Positions 8,103-14,602 of a DNA stretch of 20,646 nucleotides are shown piece by piece. The notes under the pieces are model-generated. The model saw only the letters and a program-made list of their open reading frames with translations. It made no database searches and was not told the origin of the DNA. The stretch lies in the IMG/VR virus record IMGVR_UViG_3300027899_000087, positions 1-20,646 of that record; one strand, 5' to 3'. Origin of the DNA: a virus. The first letter of the stretch is position 1. Each line of letters begins with the position of its first letter. The position numbers and the translations under genes are program-made.

Positions 8103-9370
8103 ATTCTGTTCCTGCGCGTTGACATGGATTGTTGATGTATTTGCCACATATCGTTAAGCGTAACTTCATTGTCAGGCCCAACGATAAGTACCTTCTCTTC
8201 TTTTGGCACTGAAGCTGTAGGCTCTGCTTGCCAAGCGACTGCTAACATTCGGAAAGCGTCAGCAGGGTGACTGCACCAGTTGTGCTTGGGTGTCTGCCTA
8301 AACGCCTTCTTATCTTCATCGTATTCTCTCTCATATTGACGTAGTGCTTCAACCCCATCCTCACAACGCTTGTCAAACCACACTCTTGGCAACATCCTAC
8401 GAACTGCCTGAATTCCGTCCTGTAATCCTAAATCTGGGACGATTGTTAAGTGTTTTATGTCCAAATGCGCTGCCATTTGCTCAATGATGGATTTGCCACC
8501 AGAGGCTAATGTCTTGGCCCTAGCGTCATGTGGTAGGTGATGCTTGCCATACACATAATGCTTGCTTAACACCACATCAGCAAGTTCAGCAATGCTGGCT
8601 CCGCTGACTGAATAGAAGTCCAACACATGAATCTCACCCCTGATGACTTGATACCACCATATCGCAGTATCGTCTCTGTAGCCCAAGTCCCATGCGGTAT
8701 GCACTGGCACTGTTGGCTGGTATGGCACTTCAGTGATACGGCCTTCGTGATCAACCTGACGCATCTCCTTACCCCAGATTGCACCCACAATAGCGGCATC
8801 AAAACTGCACTCAAACTCTTGTAGGAACTGATCCTCTGTTAATTGCGCCTTGGCTGCTTCCAGTTCTGATGGTGGTAGCAATCCTGATTTACTGGCCGGC
8901 AGCTTGAGACAAAACCACTCATCGCTGTTCTCAGCCATCTTCATCACATCGTAGAACTGATTACGGCCTTTGGGTGTACCGGCCATAACGCACCAGCCTT
9001 GTTTGTCTGCCAATGCAGGTCGAATAATGTTCCCGAATACGCTAGGTCTGAAATCGCCATATTCGTCTAGAAAGATGCCGCTAAAGCCTAAGCCGCGCAT
9101 AGAGTCAGCGTTGTCAGCACCAAAGAGGCGTATGACAGCCCCGTTCACTAGCCTTACTGTCAATTCAGCTTCGTTAGTTGATGCAGTGATAGGGGCTGCA
9201 TACGTTTTTAGGTAATCCCATGCTACTGACTTTGCTTGCGTACGGTAAGGGCATACATAGCCAAATAAGGGATTTGGCCCCTTATATGTAATGGCTGCAC
9301 GGATAATGTCATTAATAGCGGCTACTGTTTTACCAGCACTTAACGCCGGTGGGCTACTAAACACGCCCAC
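8099..9370 (-). CDS. terL: Terminase large subunit, main fragment (5' frame broken at Walker A)
   Basis: The ATPase and nuclease motor that packages DNA through the portal. In the open frame (nominal GTG at 9370), residues 11-15 are SAGKT (P-loop end), residues 98-103 are GIFLDE (Walker B with catalytic Glu), and MAGTPKGRNQFYD (129-141) is the coupling motif. The C-terminal RNase-H-like nuclease has Asp228 (WDLG), Asp282 (HDA) and Asp371 (HPADAF). The residues encoded before SAGKT in this frame do not resemble a terminase. The true N-terminus (FMPFHDRSQRWACLVAHRR) is encoded just upstream in another frame (9340-9444) that stops at 9340. Five extra bases (9338-9342) separate the frames. The gene may be mutated, miscalled in sequencing, or read through by recoding. 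Confidence 0.88.
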   Translation of the reverse strand: MGVFSSPPALSAGKTVAAINDIIRAAITYKGPNPLFGYVCPYRTQAKSVAWDYLKTYAAPITASTNEAELTVRLVNGAVIRLFGADNADSMRGLGFSGIFLDEYGDFRPSVFGNIIRPALADKQGWCVMAGTPKGRNQFYDVMKMAENSDEWFCLKLPASKSGLLPPSELEAAKAQLTEDQFLQEFECSFDAAIVGAIWGKEMRQVDHEGRITEVPYQPTVPVHTAWDLGYRDDTAIWWYQVIRGEIHVLDFYSVSGASIAELADVVLSKHYVYGKHHLPHDARAKTLASGGKSIIEQMAAHLDIKHLTIVPDLGLQDGIQAVRRMLPRVWFDKRCEDGVEALRQYEREYDEDKKAFRQTPKHNWCSHPADAFRMLAVAWQAEPTASVPKEEKVLIVGPDNEVTLNDMWQIHQQSMSTRRNRI

Positions 9371-9444
9371 CGCTGACTCCTATCATGGAAAGGCATAAAC
9401 GCCCTTCGTGGTTGGTAATCGAGTTCTATCTCTGTAGCTGCCAA
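9340..9444 (-). pseudogene. terL: Terminase large subunit, N-terminal fragment (34 codons, other frame)
   Basis: From TTG 9444 this frame encodes LAATEIELDYQ then PRRAFMPFHDRS and QRWACLVAHRR, followed at once by TAA (9342-9340). ELDYxPR, FMPFH and QRWACLVAHRR are the canonical start of this terminase family, which normally continues AGKT. Here GCT GGT AAA ACA (AGKT) is present but five bases later, out of frame. A GGAGAGG sequence about 6 nt before the TTG (within the HNH gene end) is a plausible ribosome-binding site. Its first 19 bases overlap the end of the HNH gene. If the five bases were absent, a terminase of about 445 aa would result. Confidence 0.8.
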
Positions 9445-9917
9445 TTCTTGCCTCTCCAGATTTCATAAATCGCGCTTTTGCTTACTTTATACAGCTTTGC
9501 GAAATGAGTTCCGGGCAGCCTTTTGGTTCTTATATCTTCAACATCTTTCAGGGTCAACTTAGACCATGACGCTCTTTCACCACGATTGTCTGGCATAAAG
9601 TTGCGTTTTCTTTTTACGCAGTCCTGCATATTGTCAGACAGGGTTCCAAGTCTAAGATGATTGGGATTCACACACGCTGAAACATCGCAGGAGTGCAATA
9701 CATTCAGGCCAGCAGGTATTTCGCCTTTATGTAGGCGGTACGACACTTTATGCGCTTTGTCCGTACCTTCTTGTCTGTGGCCTAGTCCGATCACGCCATA
9801 ACCAAACTCTGACACTGATGCCGTCCAAAGCCAGCAACCAGAATTGGGTTCTGGGACAAATTTCTCATAGAATCTGTCCCATAGCGTTTTGCGCAACCTG
9901 AAATCGCCCTTTGCCAT
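9426..9917 (-). CDS. HNH homing-type endonuclease with C-terminal HTH, 163 aa
   Basis: A free-standing HNH endonuclease of the kind common as selfish genes in phages. The N-terminal RFYEKF...GCWLWTASVSEFGYGVI is the standard pre-HNH domain. The beta-beta-alpha nuclease has His56 (AHKVSY), His75 (VLHSCD) and Asn84/His87 (CVNPNHL). Residues about 119-160 (LTLKDVEDIRTKRL...HFAKLYKVSKSAIYEIWRGKNW) are a helix-turn-helix DNA-binding module. It starts at ATG 9917, sharing one base with the terS stop (TAATG), behind AAGGAG. Its end overlaps the terminase N-terminal frame, so it is inserted exactly between terS and terL. It probably cuts terminase-region alleles that lack it (inference). Confidence 0.9.
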   Translation of the reverse strand: MAKGDFRLRKTLWDRFYEKFVPEPNSGCWLWTASVSEFGYGVIGLGHRQEGTDKAHKVSYRLHKGEIPAGLNVLHSCDVSACVNPNHLRLGTLSDNMQDCVKRKRNFMPDNRGERASWSKLTLKDVEDIRTKRLPGTHFAKLYKVSKSAIYEIWRGKNWQLQR

Positions 9918-10156
9918 TATTTAGGCTCCTTCCACCTGACGATCAGTTCAGCAGGGCCATCCTCTGCGCTAGTAAGTTCCTGCCTAGCAAGGTCTGGTAC
10001 GACCTTACGCAGCAGTATCTCGCCCACCTTAATCTGGGTGGCCGATAACTCTCTCTTGCCGTTAAAGTGCAGCATAAAGCCATTAACGATCTGGCTGGCC
10101 TGTATTTTAGCCTTCCAATCGTCTCGTAAAGTCGTGTGTATTTTTCGCGCAGCCAT
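9917..10156 (-). CDS. terS: Terminase small subunit-like protein, 79 aa
   Basis: A 79-aa protein (MAARKIHTTLRDDWKAKIQASQIVNGF...) matching the short terminase small subunits of podovirus-like phages. These have a helical DNA-recognition part with K.Q.SQ..N, then ELSATQIKVGEILLRKVVPDLA, a hallmark segment, and a short charged tail. It is expected to bind phage DNA at the packaging start and recruit the large subunit. In related phages it sits immediately before the large-subunit gene; here an HNH endonuclease gene separates them. It starts at ATG 10156 with no strong ribosome-binding site, after a 49-bp gap that holds a 14-bp palindrome. Confidence 0.78.
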   Translation of the reverse strand: MAARKIHTTLRDDWKAKIQASQIVNGFMLHFNGKRELSATQIKVGEILLRKVVPDLARQELTSAEDGPAELIVRWKEPK

Positions 10157-10194
10157 GTGTTTGTTTTTTAACAGGTTGTGAAAGGATACTACAT

Positions 10195-10208
10195 TAACAA
10201 ATTTGTTA
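10195..10208. promoter_or_regulatory. 14-bp perfect palindrome upstream of terS
   Basis: TAACAAATTTGTTA is a perfect 14-bp palindrome that overlaps the stop codon of the upstream gene. On the minus strand it is followed by TAGTAT, a possible -10 box, about 39-48 nt before the terS start. It could be an operator for terminase-module transcription. The -35 is poor, so this is weak. Confidence 0.35.
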
Positions 10209-11555
10209 TTTACCAGCCTTTGTTTTTTCTACATATTGCATTAACTGATCTAGCCATTCTTGGTTAAGTGGCTGTACTACATTGCTCATTGAATATGATC
10301 GCCAGTCACTAGATGGAGCCTTGCCCAATGCTCTACGCTGATTGTAGAAGTTAGGAAACATGACTTGTGATGGCACTTCAGTTTCTAAGCCGCCAGCATA
10401 ATCTCCCATCAATTGTGTATTGTAGGTTTTATGCGGTACGGCAGGGTTTGGATTGATTGCTAGTTCTGGGCTGATTTTAGCAATAGTTCTGCCAGATTGA
10501 CCCAATGATGCGTTTATAAGTTCTGGTTCTGTAATTGCTGCGCGAGTTGCAGGTACATCAGGGAATCCCATTTTCTGAAATTCAGCAGTATTCATGCGTT
10601 CAATAAATGTTTTGCGCAAATCGCCTTCGCCGTATCGAAGCAATTGTTCAGCGGCTTTAGGGTTTTCAATTCCAACGAAGTGACCACCGGGATGTACCAA
10701 TTCACCCTTAGCATTTCGGGCTGTGACGTTACGCACTGCATCGTTAAATTGTTCTATTTGCCTTTTGTTTAACTTTGATGGATCAAATTGATTCATCACG
10801 GCTTCAGTCAACATTGTGTTGAAATTCACACCCGTTGGAGACATAGCAGAATAAACGCCATATACAGGCTTTCCTTCTCTAGCTGCTTCCTGAGCAGTTC
10901 TATTTAATTTAGATATTACACCTGTATCAGATGCCCAAATTCCGCTTTTACCGGTTTCGGGGATGGTATGTGCCAGCATATAATCTGGCCCGCCTTCCAT
11001 AGCCACACGACTGGATAACGGTTTTCCTTCTACAGAAGTTAAAAATGTGCCAGTCCTTGCCCTATCTCCTACAAATGGAATGGCATAACCGCCTACCATT
11101 TGCTCAGGCGTTAAAATCTTACGTTCTGCTAATGGCATATCTAAATTAAGAACATGCTCAGATTGCATTTCTGATACAGGCTTGCTGAGTTTAATGCCAC
11201 CGCCAATGTCGTGATACAGCCCTAATGCTTCGCCTTCTGCTTTGCTCATGCGCTTAGGCATCTTCTCTAATGCTTCAGCAATCTTTGAGGCTTTAGTAGC
11301 AGTCTTGCCAGCCTTAACAACGCCACCAGCGACTGGAATCATGCTGGCCGCAGATAATCCCATACCTAACCAATCGTTTTCCCTGCGCGACCGTTCAAAA
11401 TCTCTGGCTCCCTGTGCTGTACCTAAACCCGGCACAAACCCCATAGCTACATCACCCAAGGTTTCGCCCAAGGTCTGATCTTTAGGCGTGTCTAGGGAAA
11501 TGTATTTCTTCGCTAGGTTTTGTGAGTACGTTAAGAGGTCAGCAAGACTAGCCAT
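10206..11555 (-). CDS. Putative internal virion / DNA-ejection protein, 449 aa
   Basis: A 449-aa protein with MASLADLLTYSQ at its N-terminus. Residues about 30-85 (LGDVAMGFVPGLGTAQGARDFERSR, then WLGMGLSAASMIPVAGGVVKAG) form two Gly/Ala-rich hydrophobic helices around a charged loop. That looks like membrane-inserting hairpins seen in polyvalent phage ejection proteins and toxin delivery modules. The remaining residues (about 90-449) are a mixed globular domain without a recognisable active site, with motifs VYGVYSAMSPTGVNFNTM, HPGGHFVGIENPKA and SQVMFPNFYNQRR. It follows the 232-aa gene by TAATG overlap and shares its N-terminal MASLA(D/E)LL. An internal virion protein co-injected with DNA is my best inference. 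Confidence 0.6.
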   Translation of the reverse strand: MASLADLLTYSQNLAKKYISLDTPKDQTLGETLGDVAMGFVPGLGTAQGARDFERSRRENDWLGMGLSAASMIPVAGGVVKAGKTATKASKIAEALEKMPKRMSKAEGEALGLYHDIGGGIKLSKPVSEMQSEHVLNLDMPLAERKILTPEQMVGGYAIPFVGDRARTGTFLTSVEGKPLSSRVAMEGGPDYMLAHTIPETGKSGIWASDTGVISKLNRTAQEAAREGKPVYGVYSAMSPTGVNFNTMLTEAVMNQFDPSKLNKRQIEQFNDAVRNVTARNAKGELVHPGGHFVGIENPKAAEQLLRYGEGDLRKTFIERMNTAEFQKMGFPDVPATRAAITEPELINASLGQSGRTIAKISPELAINPNPAVPHKTYNTQLMGDYAGGLETEVPSQVMFPNFYNQRRALGKAPSSDWRSYSMSNVVQPLNQEWLDQLMQYVEKTKAGK

Positions 11556-12253
11556 TATCGTGCCTTTTTGTTTTTATCCAGAATTGTAGATGGCATTGGT
11601 GCAGTGGCTTCGTATGCTTTTAAAGCCTTTTCTACTGACGCATATTTTGGATTTCCAAATGCTGGGAATGCCGCTTTCCGCAAACTAGCAAAATATGGAT
11701 CATCTCGTCGCATCTCTTGATCCCTTGCTAACTGATATTGTGCTTTTGCCAGATTGCCCTCTGGTTTACCGGCATAGCGTTCGTAAGTAAATCTGCGGTT
11801 TTGCATTTCATCAGGTAATACGTCATGGCTGCCTTCATGTCCAACAACAACTTCAGTATTGCCGCCACGCTCTGTTACCAATTTGTTAATTCCTGCTTTT
11901 TTATATTCGTTAATCATCTCTGGGCTTATACCCCAACCAGCAGCTTGCAATTCCTTAGCTGCATAATATGGAACTGTGCGACCAAAGTTAGCACCTGCTA
12001 CGTTAGAATTTTGGAATTTAACAGTCGGTACGGTAGCGGTTCCTCGTGCGGCTAGTTCTTGTGGGCTAAGTTGTGGCATTTCACCAAATGCAGTCTGGTC
12101 AGCAGGTCTCAACATGCCTGAAGCGGCCATTGGTTGATTCTGTAGCTGTGCTGCTTGTGCAGTTGCACGGTTGATTCCCGGCAGTTGTGTAATCCTACGC
12201 AGTTGTTCTTCTTGATCTTGTTGTGCTTGTAGTAATTCAGCCAGACTAGCCAC
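11555..12253 (-). CDS. Putative virion protein with HEXXH zincin motif, 232 aa
   Basis: A 232-aa protein starting at GTG 12253 (MASLAELLQAQQDQEE). The first 70 residues are Gln-rich and helical or disordered. A second part follows (about 75-232). Residues 135-143 read VVVGHEGSH, so His139-Glu140-x-x-His143 fit the HEXXH zinc metallopeptidase signature, placed after a hydrophobic strand as in zincins. Acidic residues downstream (ARDQEMRRDD, about 175-185) could supply a third ligand. The N-terminal MASLA(E/D)LL is shared with the 449-aa downstream gene. Its start overlaps the stop of the 53-aa gene by 8 bp. It may process virion proteins or act on the cell envelope during entry. Both are inference; HEXXH can occur by chance. 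Confidence 0.6.
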   Translation of the reverse strand: MASLAELLQAQQDQEEQLRRITQLPGINRATAQAAQLQNQPMAASGMLRPADQTAFGEMPQLSPQELAARGTATVPTVKFQNSNVAGANFGRTVPYYAAKELQAAGWGISPEMINEYKKAGINKLVTERGGNTEVVVGHEGSHDVLPDEMQNRRFTYERYAGKPEGNLAKAQYQLARDQEMRRDDPYFASLRKAAFPAFGNPKYASVEKALKAYEATAPMPSTILDKNKKAR

Positions 12254-12407
12254 GATGTTTCTCCAATGCTTTTGCTAACTTCTTTCCCTTGTCGGCTTGG
12301 TTGTATTCTTGAGCCACAGCCATAGGTATGCCTACCTTCTTAGCAAACTCTGGTGAGTGTGCTGCGGCTTGCATAAATCTACGTTGTTTGTCAGATACGC
12401 TGGGCAT
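12246..12407 (-). CDS. Small conserved phage protein, 53 aa (MPSVSDKQ...)
   Basis: Starts at ATG 12407 inside the end of the HNH gene (17-bp overlap) and stops at TAG 12246, overlapping the start of the next gene by 8 bp. The product begins MPSVSDKQRRFMQAAAH, then SPEFAKKVGIPMAVAQEYN, and ends in QADKGKKLAKALEKHRG. This follows the pattern MPS.S..Q..FM.A.AH.P.FAKK.G.P..V...F..ADKGK of a small protein found in very many phages near virion genes. Function is unknown. It is Lys-rich, helical and soluble. The close match to a known pattern makes it a real gene despite its length. Confidence 0.8.
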   Translation of the reverse strand: MPSVSDKQRRFMQAAAHSPEFAKKVGIPMAVAQEYNQADKGKKLAKALEKHRG

Positions 12408-12744
12408 TTCTGCGTTTGTATTCCTTAATGAAATTACAATTATGGCAAAGAAGCTGTAACTCGCCTTGCGGCCAACCCTTTGCCTTCAGTTGTCTGTACA
12501 TGTGATAACCACCGTTATGACCGTTTTTTTTACGATCATCTTGTGCGTTATCAAATATATGATCTAGCACTAATACTAGCGGGTTACTTTCTCCGCAATG
12601 TTTACAATCTCTACCGTAGGCTAAGATCATTTCTGCTCTTAGATTTTGACGGTATCTTGATTCTGATATTCTTAATTTATCTCTGTTTTCCTTTCCGTAA
12701 GCCTTCATCCTTGCCTTTCTTGCTTCAGACAGCTTGTAAGGCAT
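12391..12744 (-). CDS. HNH-family endonuclease-like protein, 117 aa
   Basis: A basic N-terminal helix region (about residues 1-40, rich in Lys, Arg and Glu) is followed by a zinc-bound HNH/His-Me finger. The visible motifs are Cys47-x2-Cys50, Asp61-His62 (LVLVLDHI) and Cys100-His-Asn-Cys103-Asn (LLCHNCNFIKEYKRR). This order, CxxC...DH...CxxCN, is typical of small phage HNH proteins that act as homing enzymes or in DNA packaging. It starts at ATG 12744, sharing one base with the previous stop (TAATG). It differs from the HNH gene at 9426-9917, which has no CxxC pairs. Whether it is selfish or has a phage function is open. Confidence 0.85.
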   Translation of the reverse strand: MPYKLSEARKARMKAYGKENRDKLRISESRYRQNLRAEMILAYGRDCKHCGESNPLVLVLDHIFDNAQDDRKKNGHNGGYHMYRQLKAKGWPQGELQLLCHNCNFIKEYKRRNAQRI

Positions 12745-12980
12745 TATCGCACTTGCAAGCCTCTAGGCATGTTCTGTTGTTGTTGATCTGTACTAGGGCC
12801 AGCCATGCCTCCCTGTGGTTGACGTTGCATAGACATTGGCATTTCATTTGTTTGTTTGCCATCTTTCTTCTGTAGCAATTCAGCTAATTTTGAAGCAATC
12901 GGCAATGGACTACCTGTTTTATCTTTAACAGTTTCAAATACCTTTCCTGCTATTGGTAAGGGGAAATTAGACATACCCAT
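12744..12980 (-). CDS. Small protein with tandem LPIA repeat and Gln-rich tail, 78 aa
   Basis: A 78-aa protein starting at ATG 12980 (or ATG 12974). Residues about 7-24 and 25-42 are two imperfect copies of an 18-residue unit beginning PLPIA(G/S)K, each an amphipathic helix. The tail (about 48-78) is rich in Gln, Met and Pro (SMQRQPQGG, TDQQQQNMPRG) and likely disordered. There is no membrane segment or catalytic motif. It lies between the DUF5856-like gene and the HNH gene and is coupled to the latter by TAATG. No family is recognised. A virion or assembly role is conceivable because disordered Gln-rich tails are frequent there. Confidence 0.55.
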   Translation of the reverse strand: MGMSNFPLPIAGKVFETVKDKTGSPLPIASKLAELLQKKDGKQTNEMPMSMQRQPQGGMAGPSTDQQQQNMPRGLQVR

Positions 12981-12986
12981 AGTGTG

Positions 12987-13361
12987 TTACTCGAAGGTTT
13001 TAATCATGTAGAGGGTGGAATCAATCAGATCAAGGATGTCTGCGTATGTGTTTTGCAGGTTTGGCTCATCTGGTAATGTTTTAGCTGCGGTTTTTACATA
13101 TACTTTCAATCTTTGAAAGTAGGTTTTTGGGTCAGTAGCAGCGTGAAAATCGGTAGGATATTCCTCAATCACCGAGTAACAGCCCTGATAGGCTTCTGCG
13201 TATTTGTCGGCAAGGTCAACAATATCTTCGTAAAAGTGACCCAGTGCTTTGTGTTGTGCATAGGACTTAGTCTGCAAGTGCATAAAATGGGTAATCGTTC
13301 CGGCATGGAACAACACCGCAACAAATTGCGCTACAGCTTTTTCATAGTTTTCTTTTGGCAT
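12987..13361 (-). CDS. DUF5856-like four-helix protein, 124 aa
   Basis: A 124-aa, wholly helical protein. Its motif series FVAVLFHAGTITHFMHLQT, SYAQHKALGHFY and IVDLADKYAEAYQG is the signature of the phage family annotated DUF5856, whose H...HL...S...H.ALG.FY...D...E..QG pattern recalls ferritin/Dps-type bundles. Function is not known. The conserved His and Glu residues could bind metal, but only the sequence pattern supports that. The start (ATG 13361) overlaps the upstream gene by 20 bp. It sits in the block of small genes between replication and packaging functions. Confidence 0.75.
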   Translation of the reverse strand: MPKENYEKAVAQFVAVLFHAGTITHFMHLQTKSYAQHKALGHFYEDIVDLADKYAEAYQGCYSVIEEYPTDFHAATDPKTYFQRLKVYVKTAAKTLPDEPNLQNTYADILDLIDSTLYMIKTFE

Positions 13362-13650
13362 TTCCGATACGCACCGGTCTGATATTAACTAGATTGTCAC
13401 CCAGTTGCGCTTTGGGTTCAAGGGCATACGCCCTAAGAGCCTCTGCTGACACCTCTAGCATTTCACAGACCCAGTTAAACGTCTGCGGTTCATCACCGGG
13501 ATACCGTACCCATGCCTTAGCCCACTGTCGTAAGTCTCTGGGGTTGTCGCACTTTTTACGGTACGGTACGTCCCTTAACTTGCAATCGTTAAGTGCTGTT
13601 AGCAGTACAGCACTCCACATTGCCCTGTAAGTTGAATTTTCACTTTCCAA
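13342..13650 (-). CDS. Phage protein with F-x2-VCEMLEV motif, 102 aa
   Basis: The frame opens at TTG 13650 (11-bp overlap with the resolvase-like gene, with AGGGTGA upstream). An ATG at 13620 would give a 92-aa form with a tightly spaced AGGG. The centre reads WAKAWVRYPGDEPQTFNWVCEMLEVSAEALR. The W....p....F..VCE.L......R/A pattern resembles a small helical protein common in phages, often near nucleases or late regulators, of unknown function. The C-terminus (VNIRPVRIGNAKRKL) is basic. I cannot name the family with certainty, and start choice is uncertain. Confidence 0.6.
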   Translation of the reverse strand: MESENSTYRAMWSAVLLTALNDCKLRDVPYRKKCDNPRDLRQWAKAWVRYPGDEPQTFNWVCEMLEVSAEALRAYALEPKAQLGDNLVNIRPVRIGNAKRKL

Positions 13651-13963
13651 TTAGTTCACCCTGTATCAATGGCAGTGCATCTTCCAATCGCATCATCACA
13701 AGCCAACCCTTGTGATCTGCCCGCATCGCAACCACTGGTGTCTCTCCGTCTTTACACGCTGCTGTAATTTGATCCATAAATTCATACACAGAAATCTTAG
13801 CCCTGCGCTTAACTTCCCATTTAAACTTGCCGGTTTGTATGTCGTCACCGCCATCTCTGGCTTGACCCAGTTTACGGGTAACTTTAGTGCCAATAACATC
13901 CGTAAGAATACCTGCTAACTCACGTTCACCCGCAGCACCTTTAGTGCGTTGCATTTTGCTCAT
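13640..13963 (-). CDS. Holliday-junction-resolvase-like PD-(D/E)XK nuclease, 107 aa
   Basis: A 107-aa basic protein with the order of catalytic residues of the PD-(D/E)XK fold: Glu13 in KGAAGERELA, Asp40/Asp41 in GQARDGGDDI, and Glu50-Val-Lys52 in FKWEVKRRA. The rest (YEFMDQITAAC, PVVAMRADHKGWLVMM) gives the core strands and helix. Small phage proteins with this layout are annotated as Hjc-like Holliday junction resolvases or VRR-NUC-like nucleases. They would cut branched recombination or replication intermediates before packaging. It is coupled by ATGA to the upstream zinc-finger gene (13960-13963). The fold assignment is firm; the exact substrate is inferred. Confidence 0.8.
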   Translation of the reverse strand: MSKMQRTKGAAGERELAGILTDVIGTKVTRKLGQARDGGDDIQTGKFKWEVKRRAKISVYEFMDQITAACKDGETPVVAMRADHKGWLVMMRLEDALPLIQGELIGK

Positions 13964-14274
13964 GCTTTGTTTCCTATTGTTTCCAACTTAACTCTTCTAA
14001 ACTTATACGCTTCGTGCAACATTGCTTTAACTTCTGGTCTAGCACGGTAAGCTGCACGCTTGGCTTTTGCTTCTGGTGCGTTTTGTCTTAGCCGTTGCTT
14101 GGCGTTGTAATACTCTTTCTTCAGGCTTTTGTTTTCAGATACGTTTTTTTTATGACATTCACGACACTCGTGAAAATACCCATCTAACGTAGTTGGATGT
14201 TTGTAAAAGTTGCGTATTGTCTTTTCTTGGTTGCATACCTTGCAGGTTTTGCAACGCATAGGCCCTGTCATCAT
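13960..14274 (-). CDS. Zinc-finger protein, HNH-related, 104 aa
   Basis: An N-terminal zinc-binding module has Cys8, Cys11 and Cys14 (CKTCKVC) and Cys37/Cys40 (HECRECHKK), around FYKHPTTLDGYFH. This CxxCxxxK...F......DGY...CxxC pattern is the one that precedes HNH or endonuclease VII-type domains. The rest (about 43-104) is a basic helix rich in Lys, Arg and Ala without the DH...H or N residues of an intact nuclease. It may be a DNA-binding protein or a shortened HNH homologue. It starts at ATG 14274 after AGGAAAAAG, overlapping the stop of the 32-aa gene. Confidence 0.7.
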   Translation of the reverse strand: MMTGPMRCKTCKVCNQEKTIRNFYKHPTTLDGYFHECRECHKKNVSENKSLKKEYYNAKQRLRQNAPEAKAKRAAYRARPEVKAMLHEAYKFRRVKLETIGNKA

Positions 14275-14369
14275 TTCTTTTTCCTAGGCTTAAATATCTT
14301 ATCCCAGTTATCGTCAAACTTTTTTCTGGGTACGCTAATAGGTCTTGGTTTACTGCCCTTGCCGCTCAT
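14271..14369 (-). CDS. Conserved phage micro-protein, 32 aa (MSGKGSKPRP...)
   Basis: Reads MSGKGSKPRPISVPRKK, then FDDNWDKIFKPRKKK and stop. The MSGKGSxPRP...F..NWD.IF pattern is a micro-protein encoded by very many phages of different types, so this short frame is a real gene. It is very basic, and function is unknown. The start (14369) forms an ATGA overlap with the preceding gene, and the stop overlaps the start of the zinc-finger gene (ATGATGA), so all three are translationally linked. Confidence 0.85.
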   Translation of the reverse strand: MSGKGSKPRPISVPRKKFDDNWDKIFKPRKKK

Positions 14370-14602
14370 AGTCTGATCTCATCCAACATAAACGTATGCG
14401 CTTTATGCTCGCCATCTTGCGGCACTTTTACGCCCTTTAATTCGTAGGCCAGCACAGTTTCACCATCTTTCATAATTTGCTGTGTTTTAAATATCCAGTC
14501 CCAAGGACTGCCCAACTGTCTTGGTGATAACTGTCTTGTGCCGTTGTTATGCTGCCAAAGCACATATTTGCAAAGCTGAGTTTTAACATCTAATTCGCTC
14601 AT
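14366..14602 (-). CDS. Hypothetical phage protein, 78 aa
   Basis: A 78-aa protein starting MSELDVKTQLCKYVLWQHNN. A helix is followed by PRQLGSPWDWIFKTQQIMKDGETVLAYELKGVKVP, probably a small beta sheet, and the end HKAHTFMLDEIRL. No catalytic or metal-binding pattern is obvious. It is coupled to both neighbours by ATGA junctions (14599-14602 and 14366-14369), so it is co-expressed with the helicase-loader-like protein. A link to replication is possible from context only. Confidence 0.65.
   Translation of the reverse strand: MSELDVKTQLCKYVLWQHNNGTRQLSPRQLGSPWDWIFKTQQIMKDGETVLAYELKGVKVPQDGEHKAHTFMLDEIRL

Noticed and set aside
8103-8147. GTG start at 8147 for the small protein after terL
   Set aside because: It overlaps terL by 49 bp and has no good ribosome-binding site; ATG 8102 has AGGAA and an ATGA junction.
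9338-9444. Group I intron or intein in terL
   Set aside because: Only five bases separate the two terminase frames; no intron core or intein sequence fits.
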